Shown here one piece after another: positions 8,023 to 15,931 of a stretch of DNA of 64,000 nucleotides (its first letter is position 1; every line of letters begins with the position of its first letter). This DNA is from Oscillospiraceae bacterium. Its GTDB lineage: Bacteria > Bacillota > Clostridia > Oscillospirales > Oscillospiraceae. Position numbers and translations under genes: made by a program. The DNA is taken from contig JAHHRX010000002.1 in the NCBI GenBank assembly GCA_020025545.1, positions 1-64,000 of the forward strand, given 5' to 3'. The notes under the pieces were generated by a model. It saw only the letters and a list, made by a program, of their open reading frames with translations. It did no database searches and was not told the origin of the DNA.

Positions 8023-9372
8023 ATGCTAAGCAAAAATCAGATTTATGAGGCCGTGATCTGCGACTACACCACTGAAGGTCAGGGCATTGCAAAAATAGAG
8101 GGCTGCGCTGTATTTATCCCCAACGCCATTGTGGGAGAAAAGTGTCTGGTGCGGATTGAAAAGGCGCAGAAAACCTGGGCAGCCGGAAAAATCACGCAGA
8201 TTTTGGAGCGTTCCCCCCATCGGCAGAACCGCCCCTGTCCCGTGGCCAAGCTCTGCGGCGGCTGTGATTTTCACCACATGGACTATGCCGAGGAAGCGCG
8301 GCTGAAAGCAGAGCGGGTTCGCTGCTGCTTAAACCGCATCGGCGGCGAAGATCTGGAAAGTCTGCCCATTCTGGAAGCTCCGGACTGGCACAGCTACCGG
8401 AACAAAGCCCAGTATCCGGTGTCCACGGAAAAAGGGAAAGCCTACGCCGGATTTTTCCGCAGAGGCACCCACAGCGTTGTGGAAAATCAGCGGTGTCTTA
8501 TTTTGCCGGAGGAAACCGATGCTGTCAAGGATGCCGTTATAGATTATGTAAACCAGTATGGCGTACCCGTATACGATGAGCTGTCCCATACGGGGCTTCT
8601 GCGGCATATTTATGTCCGCCGGGGGGCAGTTTCCCGGCAGATTCTTGTCTGCCTTGCGGTAAACGGCCGCAAGCTGCCCCATGTGCCGGAGCTTGTGGGG
8701 CGGCTGCAAAAGATCCCGGGCTTTTTGACTCTGGTGCTCTCCGTCAACACCAAAAAGGGCAACGCTGTGCTGGGGGATGAATTCATCACCCTTTACGGCC
8801 CGGGCTATATTGAGGACACCCTCTGCGGACTGAATTTCCGGCTGTCCCCCCGTTCTTTCTATCAGGTGAACCACCATCAGGCCCAGCGGCTCTATGAAGC
8901 CGCCATCCGTCAGGCAGAGATCACCAAGGCAGACACGGTGCTGGATCTTTACTGCGGTGTGGGCACCATCACCCTCGCCATGGCTTCTGCCGCAGGGCAG
9001 GTCATCGGCGTGGAGGTGATTCCTCAGGCAGTGGAGGACGCCAAGGACAACGCCAGACGCAACGGCATCGAAAATGCGGAATTTTTCTGCGGCGATGCCG
9101 GACAGGCAGCGCTGGAGCTGGAAAAGCAGGGCAGAAATATGGATGTGGCCGTGGTCGATCCCCCTCGGAAGGGCTTAAATGCCGACTGCATTGAGGCGCT
9201 CGCCCGGATGCACCCCCGTCGAATCGTGTATGTTTCCTGCGATCCGGCAACTCTTGCCCGGGATGTGAAGCTCCTGAAGGAGCGGGGCTACCGGCTCAAA
9301 AATGCCCTTGCCGCCGATCTTTTTCCCCGCTGCGCCCATGTGGAAAGCATAGTGACCCTTGTTGCGGAATAA
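8023..9372 (+). CDS. 23S rRNA (uracil-C5)-methyltransferase, RlmD/RlmCD (TrmA) family
   Basis: 449 residues from the ATG at 8023, which has GGGGAGGAG upstream; the longer open frame has no such site and would read through the promoter. Order of parts: a TRAM RNA-binding domain (residues 8-60), an Fe-S cysteine group (CPVAKLCGGCDFHH), the RNA-binding central domain, then a Rossmann SAM-dependent methyltransferase domain with LDLYCGVGTITLAMA. The motif VSCDPATLARD holds the catalytic cysteine that attacks uracil C6, and DPPRKG is the conserved active-site loop. The product is m5U in 23S rRNA (U747 and/or U1939 in known enzymes) or, less likely, tRNA; the exact site cannot be assigned. Confidence 0.93.
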   Translation: MLSKNQIYEAVICDYTTEGQGIAKIEGCAVFIPNAIVGEKCLVRIEKAQKTWAAGKITQILERSPHRQNRPCPVAKLCGGCDFHHMDYAEEARLKAERVRCCLNRIGGEDLESLPILEAPDWHSYRNKAQYPVSTEKGKAYAGFFRRGTHSVVENQRCLILPEETDAVKDAVIDYVNQYGVPVYDELSHTGLLRHIYVRRGAVSRQILVCLAVNGRKLPHVPELVGRLQKIPGFLTLVLSVNTKKGNAVLGDEFITLYGPGYIEDTLCGLNFRLSPRSFYQVNHHQAQRLYEAAIRQAEITKADTVLDLYCGVGTITLAMASAAGQVIGVEVIPQAVEDAKDNARRNGIENAEFFCGDAGQAALELEKQGRNMDVAVVDPPRKGLNADCIEALARMHPRRIVYVSCDPATLARDVKLLKERGYRLKNALAADLFPRCAHVESIVTLVAE

Positions 9373-9380
9373 AATATGCA

Positions 9381-9410
9381 AAAAATGCCCGGATTTCTCC
9401 GGGCATTTTT
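9381..9410 (+). terminator. Terminator after the RNA methyltransferase gene
   Basis: A 12-bp perfect stem (AAAAATGCCCGG/CCGGGCATTTTT) with a 6-nt loop; T-rich on both strands, so it may work in both directions. Confidence 0.9.
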
Positions 9411-9428
9411 ATGGTACTGTAAACACAA

Positions 9429-9463
9429 ACCCGGGTGCATTCCCATCAGGAACGCACCCGGGT
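9429..9463. terminator. Second hairpin between the convergent genes
   Basis: ACCCGGGTGC (9429-9438) pairs with GCACCCGGGT (9454-9463), followed on the plus strand by GTTTTCTTTT. On the minus strand the tail is less T-rich. It separates the convergent opp operon and methyltransferase gene. Confidence 0.6.
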
Positions 9464-9500
9464 GTTTTCTTTTGAGCTTTTTCCGGTGATCCTTAGCCAC

Positions 9501-9890
9501 TCACCGTAGATAATAAATCAGCAGGCATATCAGTGCCAGCGCCAGATAGGCACATCCGGAAATCACCAAATCTGCGCAGGGCTTGTCCTTGCGGTGTTTT
9601 CTCTCCCGATAGGCAATGAAGTCCTCGCCCCGGCGCTCCATGCTTTGTGCCGCAGGAAATGCGGTATAAAATGCCGTGGAAGCGCCATAGGTGATCATAT
9701 CAAAAGCGCCCTGATTTTTGCAGAACCGCAGTCCGCCGGTACCCAGCAGCAGGCCACCTGCCACAAAGCAGCCGTCGCAAAGCCGCTGGCTGAGGGAATA
9801 ATCCATCCCACGGTTTGCAAAGATCACAACTCCGGCAATCACAGCGCCCAGCACAAAATCGGTGATGCGTGTTTTTGTTCCGTCCTTCAT
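9501..9890 (-). CDS. Small membrane protein, DUF3899-like
   Basis: 129 residues with about four hydrophobic segments: 10-26, 38-54, a weaker one near 68-80, and a strong C-terminal helix at 106-127. Between them is a charged loop (RRGEDFIAYRERKHRKDKP). The GAFDMITYG motif and layout resemble DUF3899 proteins as I remember them. Function is unknown. The ATG follows the oppF stop after only 3 nt (TAAGCCATG), so it is probably translated by coupling and belongs to the opp operon. Confidence 0.65.
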   Translation of the reverse strand: MKDGTKTRITDFVLGAVIAGVVIFANRGMDYSLSQRLCDGCFVAGGLLLGTGGLRFCKNQGAFDMITYGASTAFYTAFPAAQSMERRGEDFIAYRERKHRKDKPCADLVISGCAYLALALICLLIYYLR

Positions 9891-9893
9891 GGC

Positions 9894-11096
9894 TTACTTC
9901 AGCATTTTCTGATACTGCTCAAACTCTGCATCGTTGCACTGAACAAAGTGTCCCGGTGCGACTTCCCGGAAGCTGGGCTTATCCACAGAATAATCATGGG
10001 CAGCCAGCGGATTGTAAACAATACGCTTTCTGTTCTTCTCGTAGATGGGGTCCGGCAGGGGAATGGCGGACAGAAGAGACCGGGTATAGGGATGGAGCGG
10101 ATTGCGGAACAGTTCATCGGAAGATGCCAGCTCAACCATCTTGCCGTAGTACATAACGCCGATTCGGTCGGAGAAGTACTTAACGACGGACAGGTCATGG
10201 GCAATGAACAAAATGGTAAGGCCGAACTTTTCACGCAGCTCATTCAGCAGGTTAATGACCTGCGCCTGAACAGAAACGTCCAGAGCGGAAACAGGCTCGT
10301 CCGCAATAATGAGCTCCGGGTTCATAATAATGGAACGGGCCACGCCGATTCTCTGGCGCTGACCGCCGGAAAACTCGTGGGGGTAGCGGCCTGCATGCTC
10401 ACGAACCAGACCAACCAGCTCCAGCATTTCATAGACCTTTTCGTCAATGACCTTCTTATCCCGCTCGCCCTGAATCACCAGACCCTCGGAGATGATCTCC
10501 TTAACGGTCATACGGGGGTCAAGAGAGGCAATGGGATCCTGAAAGATCATCTGGATCTGGGTCACCAGCTTAGTCTTTTTTGCCTTGCGCAGTTCGTTTT
10601 TATACTCAGCGGTGAGCGTTTCCTTTTCCTTGCCCTGTGCCTTTTCCAGCAGGGGCTGGTATTTTGCATTCAACTCTGCCACACGCTGTCTGGAATATTC
10701 CTTGTCGCAGTTTTTCTGATCGTGCATGGCTTCCGCCATGAGCTTCTTCTGCTGCGCAATGGTTTCTTCCATCTGAGCCTTCAGCTCTGCTGCCTTTTCG
10801 GGATGTGCCTTGGATTCCTTTTCATAGTTTTCCTTGGCCTCAGCAATCGCCTTCTGATAGGTGAGCTTACCGGCTGCAATGCGGACACCCTTAAAGTAGA
10901 TATCACCGCCGGTAATGTTGTAGAGCTTAATGATGGAGCGGCCTGTTGTGGTTTTACCGCAGCCGGACTCGCCTACGAGGCCGAAGACCTCGCCGCGCTT
11001 GATTTCAAAGCTGACATCGTCAACTGCCTTGTTGCTGCCAAAATACTGGCACAGGTGCTCTACTCGCAGCAGGGTTTCATCATTATTATTCGGCAT
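9894..11096 (-). CDS. oppF: Oligopeptide ABC transporter ATP-binding protein OppF-like, with a coiled-coil insertion
   Basis: 400 residues from the ATG at 11094-11096; it overlaps the end of oppD by 11 nt. Motifs: Walker A GESGCGKTT (42-50), Q-loop in MIFQDP (about 183-188), signature FSGGQRQR (242-249), Walker B LIIADEP (262-268), then the H-loop in FIAHDLS. The C-terminal oligopeptide/dipeptide extension carries PLHPYTRSLLSAIP. Between Walker A and the Q-loop there is a stretch of about 100 extra residues (roughly 75-178), rich in Lys, Glu and Ala and probably coiled coil; in ordinary OppF this interval is only about 45 residues. The active-site motifs are intact, so the protein should still be an ATPase. 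Confidence 0.93.
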   Translation of the reverse strand: MPNNNDETLLRVEHLCQYFGSNKAVDDVSFEIKRGEVFGLVGESGCGKTTTGRSIIKLYNITGGDIYFKGVRIAAGKLTYQKAIAEAKENYEKESKAHPEKAAELKAQMEETIAQQKKLMAEAMHDQKNCDKEYSRQRVAELNAKYQPLLEKAQGKEKETLTAEYKNELRKAKKTKLVTQIQMIFQDPIASLDPRMTVKEIISEGLVIQGERDKKVIDEKVYEMLELVGLVREHAGRYPHEFSGGQRQRIGVARSIIMNPELIIADEPVSALDVSVQAQVINLLNELREKFGLTILFIAHDLSVVKYFSDRIGVMYYGKMVELASSDELFRNPLHPYTRSLLSAIPLPDPIYEKNRKRIVYNPLAAHDYSVDKPSFREVAPGHFVQCNDAEFEQYQKMLK

Positions 11097-13251
11097 GGTC
11101 TTCACCTCTCTTCTTCTCCATTCTGGCAATGCGTTCCCGGATGACCTTGGGCATTTCAACCTTCGGTGCGTCCGGATGGAGCAGCCAGGTAGCTGCATAG
11201 TGGCTGTCGGTGATCTTAAACATAGGCGGCTGCTTCTCAAAATCGATCTGCATCGCGTATTTGTTTCTGGGTGCAAATGCGTCACCAACAGGCGGGTAAA
11301 TCATATTGGGGGGTGTACCGGGGATGGCATCCAGCTTATCGTTGGTGTCAAGATCCGGCATGGAGGACAGCAGTGCCCAAGTGTAGGGATGGGCAGCATG
11401 GTAGAAAATATCATCTACGGTGCCGTATTCCACGATCTTACCGGCATACATAACAGCCACACGGTCTGCCATGTTTGCCACAACTCCCAGATCATGGGTG
11501 ATAAAGATAACGGACAGCTGGCGTTCCTTCTTCAGATTGTTAATCAGCTCCAGAATCTGGGACTGAATGGTAACATCCAATGCGGTGGTAGGCTCGTCAC
11601 AGATCAGAATATCTGGGTTTGCCGCCAGCGCAATTGCAATCACGATACGCTGACGCATACCGCCGGAGAACTCAAAGGGATACTGATTGTAGCGCTTGTG
11701 CGGCTCGGCGATACCAACCTCGGTCATAAGGCGGATTGCACGCTCCTTAGCGGTGCGGCGGGTAACCTTTTCCACCACGCCGGAGGCGTTTTCCATCAGA
11801 TAGTCGATAGAATCAACGGTTTCCTCATCATAGTTGCGCTGATCGGCAGAAGCCAGCAGCTGCTCATAATGCCCAATCATACGGTTGATGACATTAACAA
11901 TATTCTGCTTCACCAGCTCCTGATCCACAACAGCAGCGGCGGCAACCTCCCAATCGGGTTTCTTGCCCTTTGCTACCAGACGGTCATGCTTAGCCTTGTC
12001 CTTATTATAGGCCCGTATTGCCATAGCGTTCTTATGGATGGCGCCAAAGTAGATGCCAACCTCGCTCTTGATGCTGGGTGCAAAGGTATAGGAGAGGCCG
12101 TCCTTGACGATTGCCAGAGGATCGACGGCAGCTGCAACAGCCTGAGCCATTTCCTTGGATGCCGCCACAACCTCTTTCTTGTCGAGCTTTTCCTTCTGGA
12201 ACACCGGCAGGTTGGAACGCAGGGTTTCCACTGCGGTGCGCATATTGTCATAAGACACGCGGGCAGTATACTCACGGGCAGCCTTTGCCTTAGCAATAAA
12301 GGACATCATGAAATTATCGTCCAGATACTTGCGCAGGTAGTCATTCAGCTGATCAACAGGCATATCCGGCAGGGGCTTGTCGCTGAAGGTCAGATAGTAG
12401 CCCATACGGAAGAAGTTGGGAACGGGCTTCTGGACAGCTTCCTTGGCAATGTCACGGATGCGGTACAGGGTAGCAATCAGCTCCTGATAATCCCCCTTCT
12501 TCTGGCCGAGCTTATACTGGGGAAGCACACTCTCAGAAAGGCGCTTCATCTCCTCTGCATGTGTCTTTACCACATACTCGCTGACGGAATACTGAGCCAG
12601 CTTTGCAATGTCGTCCAGACGGTCGGTAGCATCCTTAGCGGCTTTCTTCTCCAGCTCGAAGCCCACCGTGTCGATCATGGGAATGACTTCCTTGGCGGCA
12701 TCAAACGCATTGTTGTACTCGGCCTGCAGCTTGGTGTGCTTGAATTCGAACTTATCGAACTGCTTGCACATGGTGTTGATTTCAGCCGCCTTGGCGCTGT
12801 CGCCCTTGGCATTGGCCTCGATCATAGCCTTGTTGAGGTTCTTAAGGTAGGTATTGAAATTATCACGGCTTTCCCGCTGTCTGGCCTTGCCCTTGAGGAT
12901 CATGGCCTCAGTCAGCTGCTTGCCGATCTTAACAATGGGGTTCAGGCTGGACATGGGATCCTGAAAGATCATGGCAATTTTATCGCCGCGGATCTTATGG
13001 AACTCATCTTCGGAAATTTTAAGCAGATCCTTGCCGTCATAGATGATCTCGCCGGACTCGGTGATTGCATTGGCAGCCTGAATGCCCAGAATTGCCTTGG
13101 AAGTAACGGACTTACCGGAGCCGGATTCGCCCACAATGGCGAGGGTCTCACCTTTCGCCAGATCAAAATTAATACCACGCACTGCCTGAACCTTACCGTC
13201 ATTGGTACGGAAGGAAATGCGGAGATTTTTCACTTGCAGTTTTGTTTCCAT
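11086..13251 (-). CDS. oppD: Oligopeptide ABC transporter ATP-binding protein OppD-like, with a very large insertion
   Basis: 721 residues, about twice the usual 320-350. The ATG at 13249-13251 overlaps the oppC stop as TGATG and has AGGAG upstream. Motifs: Walker A GESGSGKS (41-48), Q-loop MIFQDPMSSLNP (about 93-104), signature FSGGMRQRI (near 527), Walker B ILICDEPTTALD and the H-loop FITHDLG. About 430 residues lie between the Q-loop and the signature, where 60-70 is normal. The extra part is charged and mostly helical, with no cysteine cluster or enzyme motif I recognise. The C-terminus has AHPYTWALLSSMPDLD, the family's extra domain. The insert falls in the helical subdomain that contacts the permease. 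Confidence 0.93.
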   Translation of the reverse strand: METKLQVKNLRISFRTNDGKVQAVRGINFDLAKGETLAIVGESGSGKSVTSKAILGIQAANAITESGEIIYDGKDLLKISEDEFHKIRGDKIAMIFQDPMSSLNPIVKIGKQLTEAMILKGKARQRESRDNFNTYLKNLNKAMIEANAKGDSAKAAEINTMCKQFDKFEFKHTKLQAEYNNAFDAAKEVIPMIDTVGFELEKKAAKDATDRLDDIAKLAQYSVSEYVVKTHAEEMKRLSESVLPQYKLGQKKGDYQELIATLYRIRDIAKEAVQKPVPNFFRMGYYLTFSDKPLPDMPVDQLNDYLRKYLDDNFMMSFIAKAKAAREYTARVSYDNMRTAVETLRSNLPVFQKEKLDKKEVVAASKEMAQAVAAAVDPLAIVKDGLSYTFAPSIKSEVGIYFGAIHKNAMAIRAYNKDKAKHDRLVAKGKKPDWEVAAAAVVDQELVKQNIVNVINRMIGHYEQLLASADQRNYDEETVDSIDYLMENASGVVEKVTRRTAKERAIRLMTEVGIAEPHKRYNQYPFEFSGGMRQRIVIAIALAANPDILICDEPTTALDVTIQSQILELINNLKKERQLSVIFITHDLGVVANMADRVAVMYAGKIVEYGTVDDIFYHAAHPYTWALLSSMPDLDTNDKLDAIPGTPPNMIYPPVGDAFAPRNKYAMQIDFEKQPPMFKITDSHYAATWLLHPDAPKVEMPKVIRERIARMEKKRGEDHAE

Positions 13252-14777
13252 CAATCTTCGACTCCTCTCGTAGACGGGTTAAAGGCATCACGCAGACCGT
13301 TGCCAAACAGGTTAAAGCAAATCATCAGCAAGGCAATGAACAGGCTGGGCCAGAACAGTGCATGAGGTGCCTGTACAACAGCCGCGTTGCCCTGACTCAG
13401 CAGAGTACCAATGGTAGTGCCGGCAAAATCGGTCAGGTTAACAATGCCAAGATAGGTCATGGAAGTCTCGGAATTGATGGTGCCGGGAATAATCAGAGCA
13501 CAGCTCGTGATAATGGTGCCAATTGCGTTGGGGAAAATATGCTTGAACATCAGACGGCTGTCGGATGCGCCCAGAGTACGGGCAGCCATGACAAATTCCT
13601 GACTCTTGAAGCGGTAGAACTGCTTACGGGTCAGGGCAGCCATTCCGATCCAGCCTGTCAGCACGAAGGCAAACAGGAACGAGGGCACAATACCCACTTT
13701 CTGTGCCAGATGCAGCTGGAACAGTGTTGCCACGACAATAAAGGGGATGCCGGAAAGGATATCGCAGATACGGTCCAGGAACATATCCACCCAGCCGCCG
13801 TAGTAGCCCTGAACAGCGCCGTAAACCGCACCGATGGTGAGGTTAATAACGGAAACCACCAGAGCAAACAGCAGAGAGAACCGTGCGCCGATACCAATGG
13901 CGGTAAAGAGGTCCTGACCCATGGTGTTTGTACCAAACACATACATAGGCTCGTGTCCGTTCAAATACCAGTAATAGTTATAGTAGTTGACCCGGCACTG
14001 GACGGAGCCGGACTTGGATACAGAGTAAATATAGTCACCATTGTCTCCGGGGATCCGCTGGGAATGGTAAGGGCTGCCCTCGATGGCCTTGTTGGTAGAG
14101 TAAACAGGCACGAAATTGCCGTCCTTGTCCAGCTTGGCAGCACCCTTGCTGTCAACCTCATACCAGATGTTTGCATTGCCGTCGGCAATTGCTTCATCGA
14201 CATAGGGGTAGATAACCTGAATACCGGTTTCGTCCTGCCATGCCTGAATTCTCTCAAACTCGTCGTGAGAAAAAACGCTGTATACAATACCCTTTTCGTA
14301 GTAATAGTTAACGTTAAGCGTATGGTAGTATTTCGTTACCAGCTGGCCGCGCTCCTTCACCGTGGTACTGGTTGTACCCAGCACTTTGATAATAGGATCA
14401 TAACCGGTTTCCTGTGCAATGCCTTTGAGTGCATTGACAGAGGCTTCATTCAAACTCGGGCGCTTTACGCCGCCGTCCATAATGCCGAGGCCCAGCTTGG
14501 AAATACCGTGGACATAGGCAGGGGCATTGGTATAGCGCTTATCCTTGTCTGTAATTTGATAAGGCGTAATAACAGGAGCCACAATGGCAAAGATAATCAA
14601 AAACAGCAAAATCCATGCTGCAACCACAGAGGATTTGTTCTTGCTGAAACGGAGCATGGCATCGGCAAAGAAGCTTCTTGCCTTGGTTTCAAATTTCTGA
14701 TCGTGCAGGTGCGCATCCATCTGGACAAACTTAAATTTCTCCTGCGGGATATGTTCAAATTCTTTATTATTCATCAT
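13251..14777 (-). CDS. oppC: Oligopeptide ABC transporter permease OppC-like, with an enlarged extracytoplasmic loop
   Basis: 508 residues versus about 300 for ordinary OppC. Residues 1-45 are cytoplasmic, a first membrane helix is at about 53-74 (VVAAWILLFLIIFAIVAPVI), and then comes a hydrophilic loop of roughly 215 residues (75-290) rich in Tyr, Asn and Asp. The canonical permease part starts at FGTNTMGQDLF and contains five membrane helices and the EAA-type loop (MAARTLGASDSRLMFKHIFPN). The loop should face outside, where the enlarged binding protein docks. The ATG overlaps the oppB stop (ATGA). Confidence 0.93.
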   Translation of the reverse strand: MMNNKEFEHIPQEKFKFVQMDAHLHDQKFETKARSFFADAMLRFSKNKSSVVAAWILLFLIIFAIVAPVITPYQITDKDKRYTNAPAYVHGISKLGLGIMDGGVKRPSLNEASVNALKGIAQETGYDPIIKVLGTTSTTVKERGQLVTKYYHTLNVNYYYEKGIVYSVFSHDEFERIQAWQDETGIQVIYPYVDEAIADGNANIWYEVDSKGAAKLDKDGNFVPVYSTNKAIEGSPYHSQRIPGDNGDYIYSVSKSGSVQCRVNYYNYYWYLNGHEPMYVFGTNTMGQDLFTAIGIGARFSLLFALVVSVINLTIGAVYGAVQGYYGGWVDMFLDRICDILSGIPFIVVATLFQLHLAQKVGIVPSFLFAFVLTGWIGMAALTRKQFYRFKSQEFVMAARTLGASDSRLMFKHIFPNAIGTIITSCALIIPGTINSETSMTYLGIVNLTDFAGTTIGTLLSQGNAAVVQAPHALFWPSLFIALLMICFNLFGNGLRDAFNPSTRGVED

Positions 14778-15727
14778 TTCTTCGACCCCATTCTGATACG
14801 AGGATCAATAAAGCCGTAGCTGATATCGACCACAAGGCTGGCTGCCAAACCAATGGCAGTGTAGAAGCAGGTGACCAGCATAAAGATGGGATAGTCCTGT
14901 GCATTGATTGCAGCCAGGGTCAGTCCGCCTACGCCGGGAATGGCGAAGATCTTTTCAATGATCAGGCTGCCTCCGAGGACACCGATAAACTGACCAAAGA
15001 TAGCCGGAACAACAACAACGAGGCAGTTTTTCAGTGCATGGCGCACCGTTGCCTGCGCCTTCGTCAGGCCCTTGGTCCGTGCCAGAAGCATAAACTCACT
15101 GGTCAGGACCTCCGTCAGCTCCGCACGAGTGGTTCTCGTAAATCCGGCAATTACGCTGAAGGACAGCGAAAGCACAGCCGGAAGCATACTGACGAACATT
15201 GCAGGGCTGAACCAGTCCGTACCCGGTTTCATCAGGAACGGGAACCAGCCCAGCTTATAGCTGAGGAAATACTGGATCAGGAAGGCATATACAAAGTTGG
15301 GAACAGAGATAACCACCATGGTAAGGGTGGAAATGGTGTAGTCGATCCAGGTGTTCTTTTTCAGAGCAGCAAAAATGCCCAGACCGATGCCCAACGGAAT
15401 ACTCAAAATTATAGAATAGAAGTTAACGATAACGGTAGCAGGAACCTTGGAAAAGAAGATGTCAGTAACATTCTGACCGCTGTACAGCACATCACTGACG
15501 CCCCAGTCAAACTTTGTGACGACATTTTTCAGGAAAATGCCAAACTGAACCATATAGGGTTTATTATAGCCCAAAGCCTCCCGTCGTGCCTCAATGATTG
15601 CAGCATGAGGATCTCCGGGGGGCAGAATCGTAGGCGGAAGCATACGAATCAGTATAAAGCACATGCAGGTAATGATTAAGAATACCAGCAGCATGTACAA
15701 AATTCTTTGTGAAATGTACTTAAACAT
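14774..15727 (-). CDS. oppB: Oligopeptide ABC transporter permease OppB-like
   Basis: 317 residues, a normal length. The ATG at 15725-15727 (MFKYISQRILYMLLVF) has AGGAGG upstream; the longer frame does not. The protein has six predicted membrane helices and the BPD permease loop (LLARTKGLTKAQATVRHALKN), which binds the ATPases. The C-terminus ends ISYGFIDPRIRMGSKK, typical of OppB. It overlaps oppC by 4 nt. The gap of about 200 nt between oppA and oppB holds a strong hairpin. Confidence 0.95.
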   Translation of the reverse strand: MFKYISQRILYMLLVFLIITCMCFILIRMLPPTILPPGDPHAAIIEARREALGYNKPYMVQFGIFLKNVVTKFDWGVSDVLYSGQNVTDIFFSKVPATVIVNFYSIILSIPLGIGLGIFAALKKNTWIDYTISTLTMVVISVPNFVYAFLIQYFLSYKLGWFPFLMKPGTDWFSPAMFVSMLPAVLSLSFSVIAGFTRTTRAELTEVLTSEFMLLARTKGLTKAQATVRHALKNCLVVVVPAIFGQFIGVLGGSLIIEKIFAIPGVGGLTLAAINAQDYPIFMLVTCFYTAIGLAASLVVDISYGFIDPRIRMGSKK

Positions 15728-15845
15728 GACAAACCTCCTACGGACAAAAAACTCCCCGCAGGGGTCGCATCTGCCCAATGTGCCCTCAAAGACAGCCTTT
15801 TCTCTCTCTAAGGGAAAGTGTGGTATCAATTAAGAAACGCGGAAA

Positions 15846-15874
15846 CTGTAGCAGGGGATAACCCCCTGCTACAG
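15846..15874 (-). promoter_or_regulatory. Intercistronic hairpin between oppA and oppB
   Basis: A 12-bp perfect stem (CTGTAGCAGGGG/CCCCTGCTACAG) with a 5-nt loop. It is not followed by a strong T-run on the minus strand, so it looks more like an mRNA-stabilising or partial-termination element that lets oppA be made in excess over oppBCDF. Confidence 0.6.
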
Positions 15875-15931
15875 TACGCAACTTGGGAACGCTGAGCCAT
15901 CAAACATATGTCTCAGCAACTCGGGGAAATT

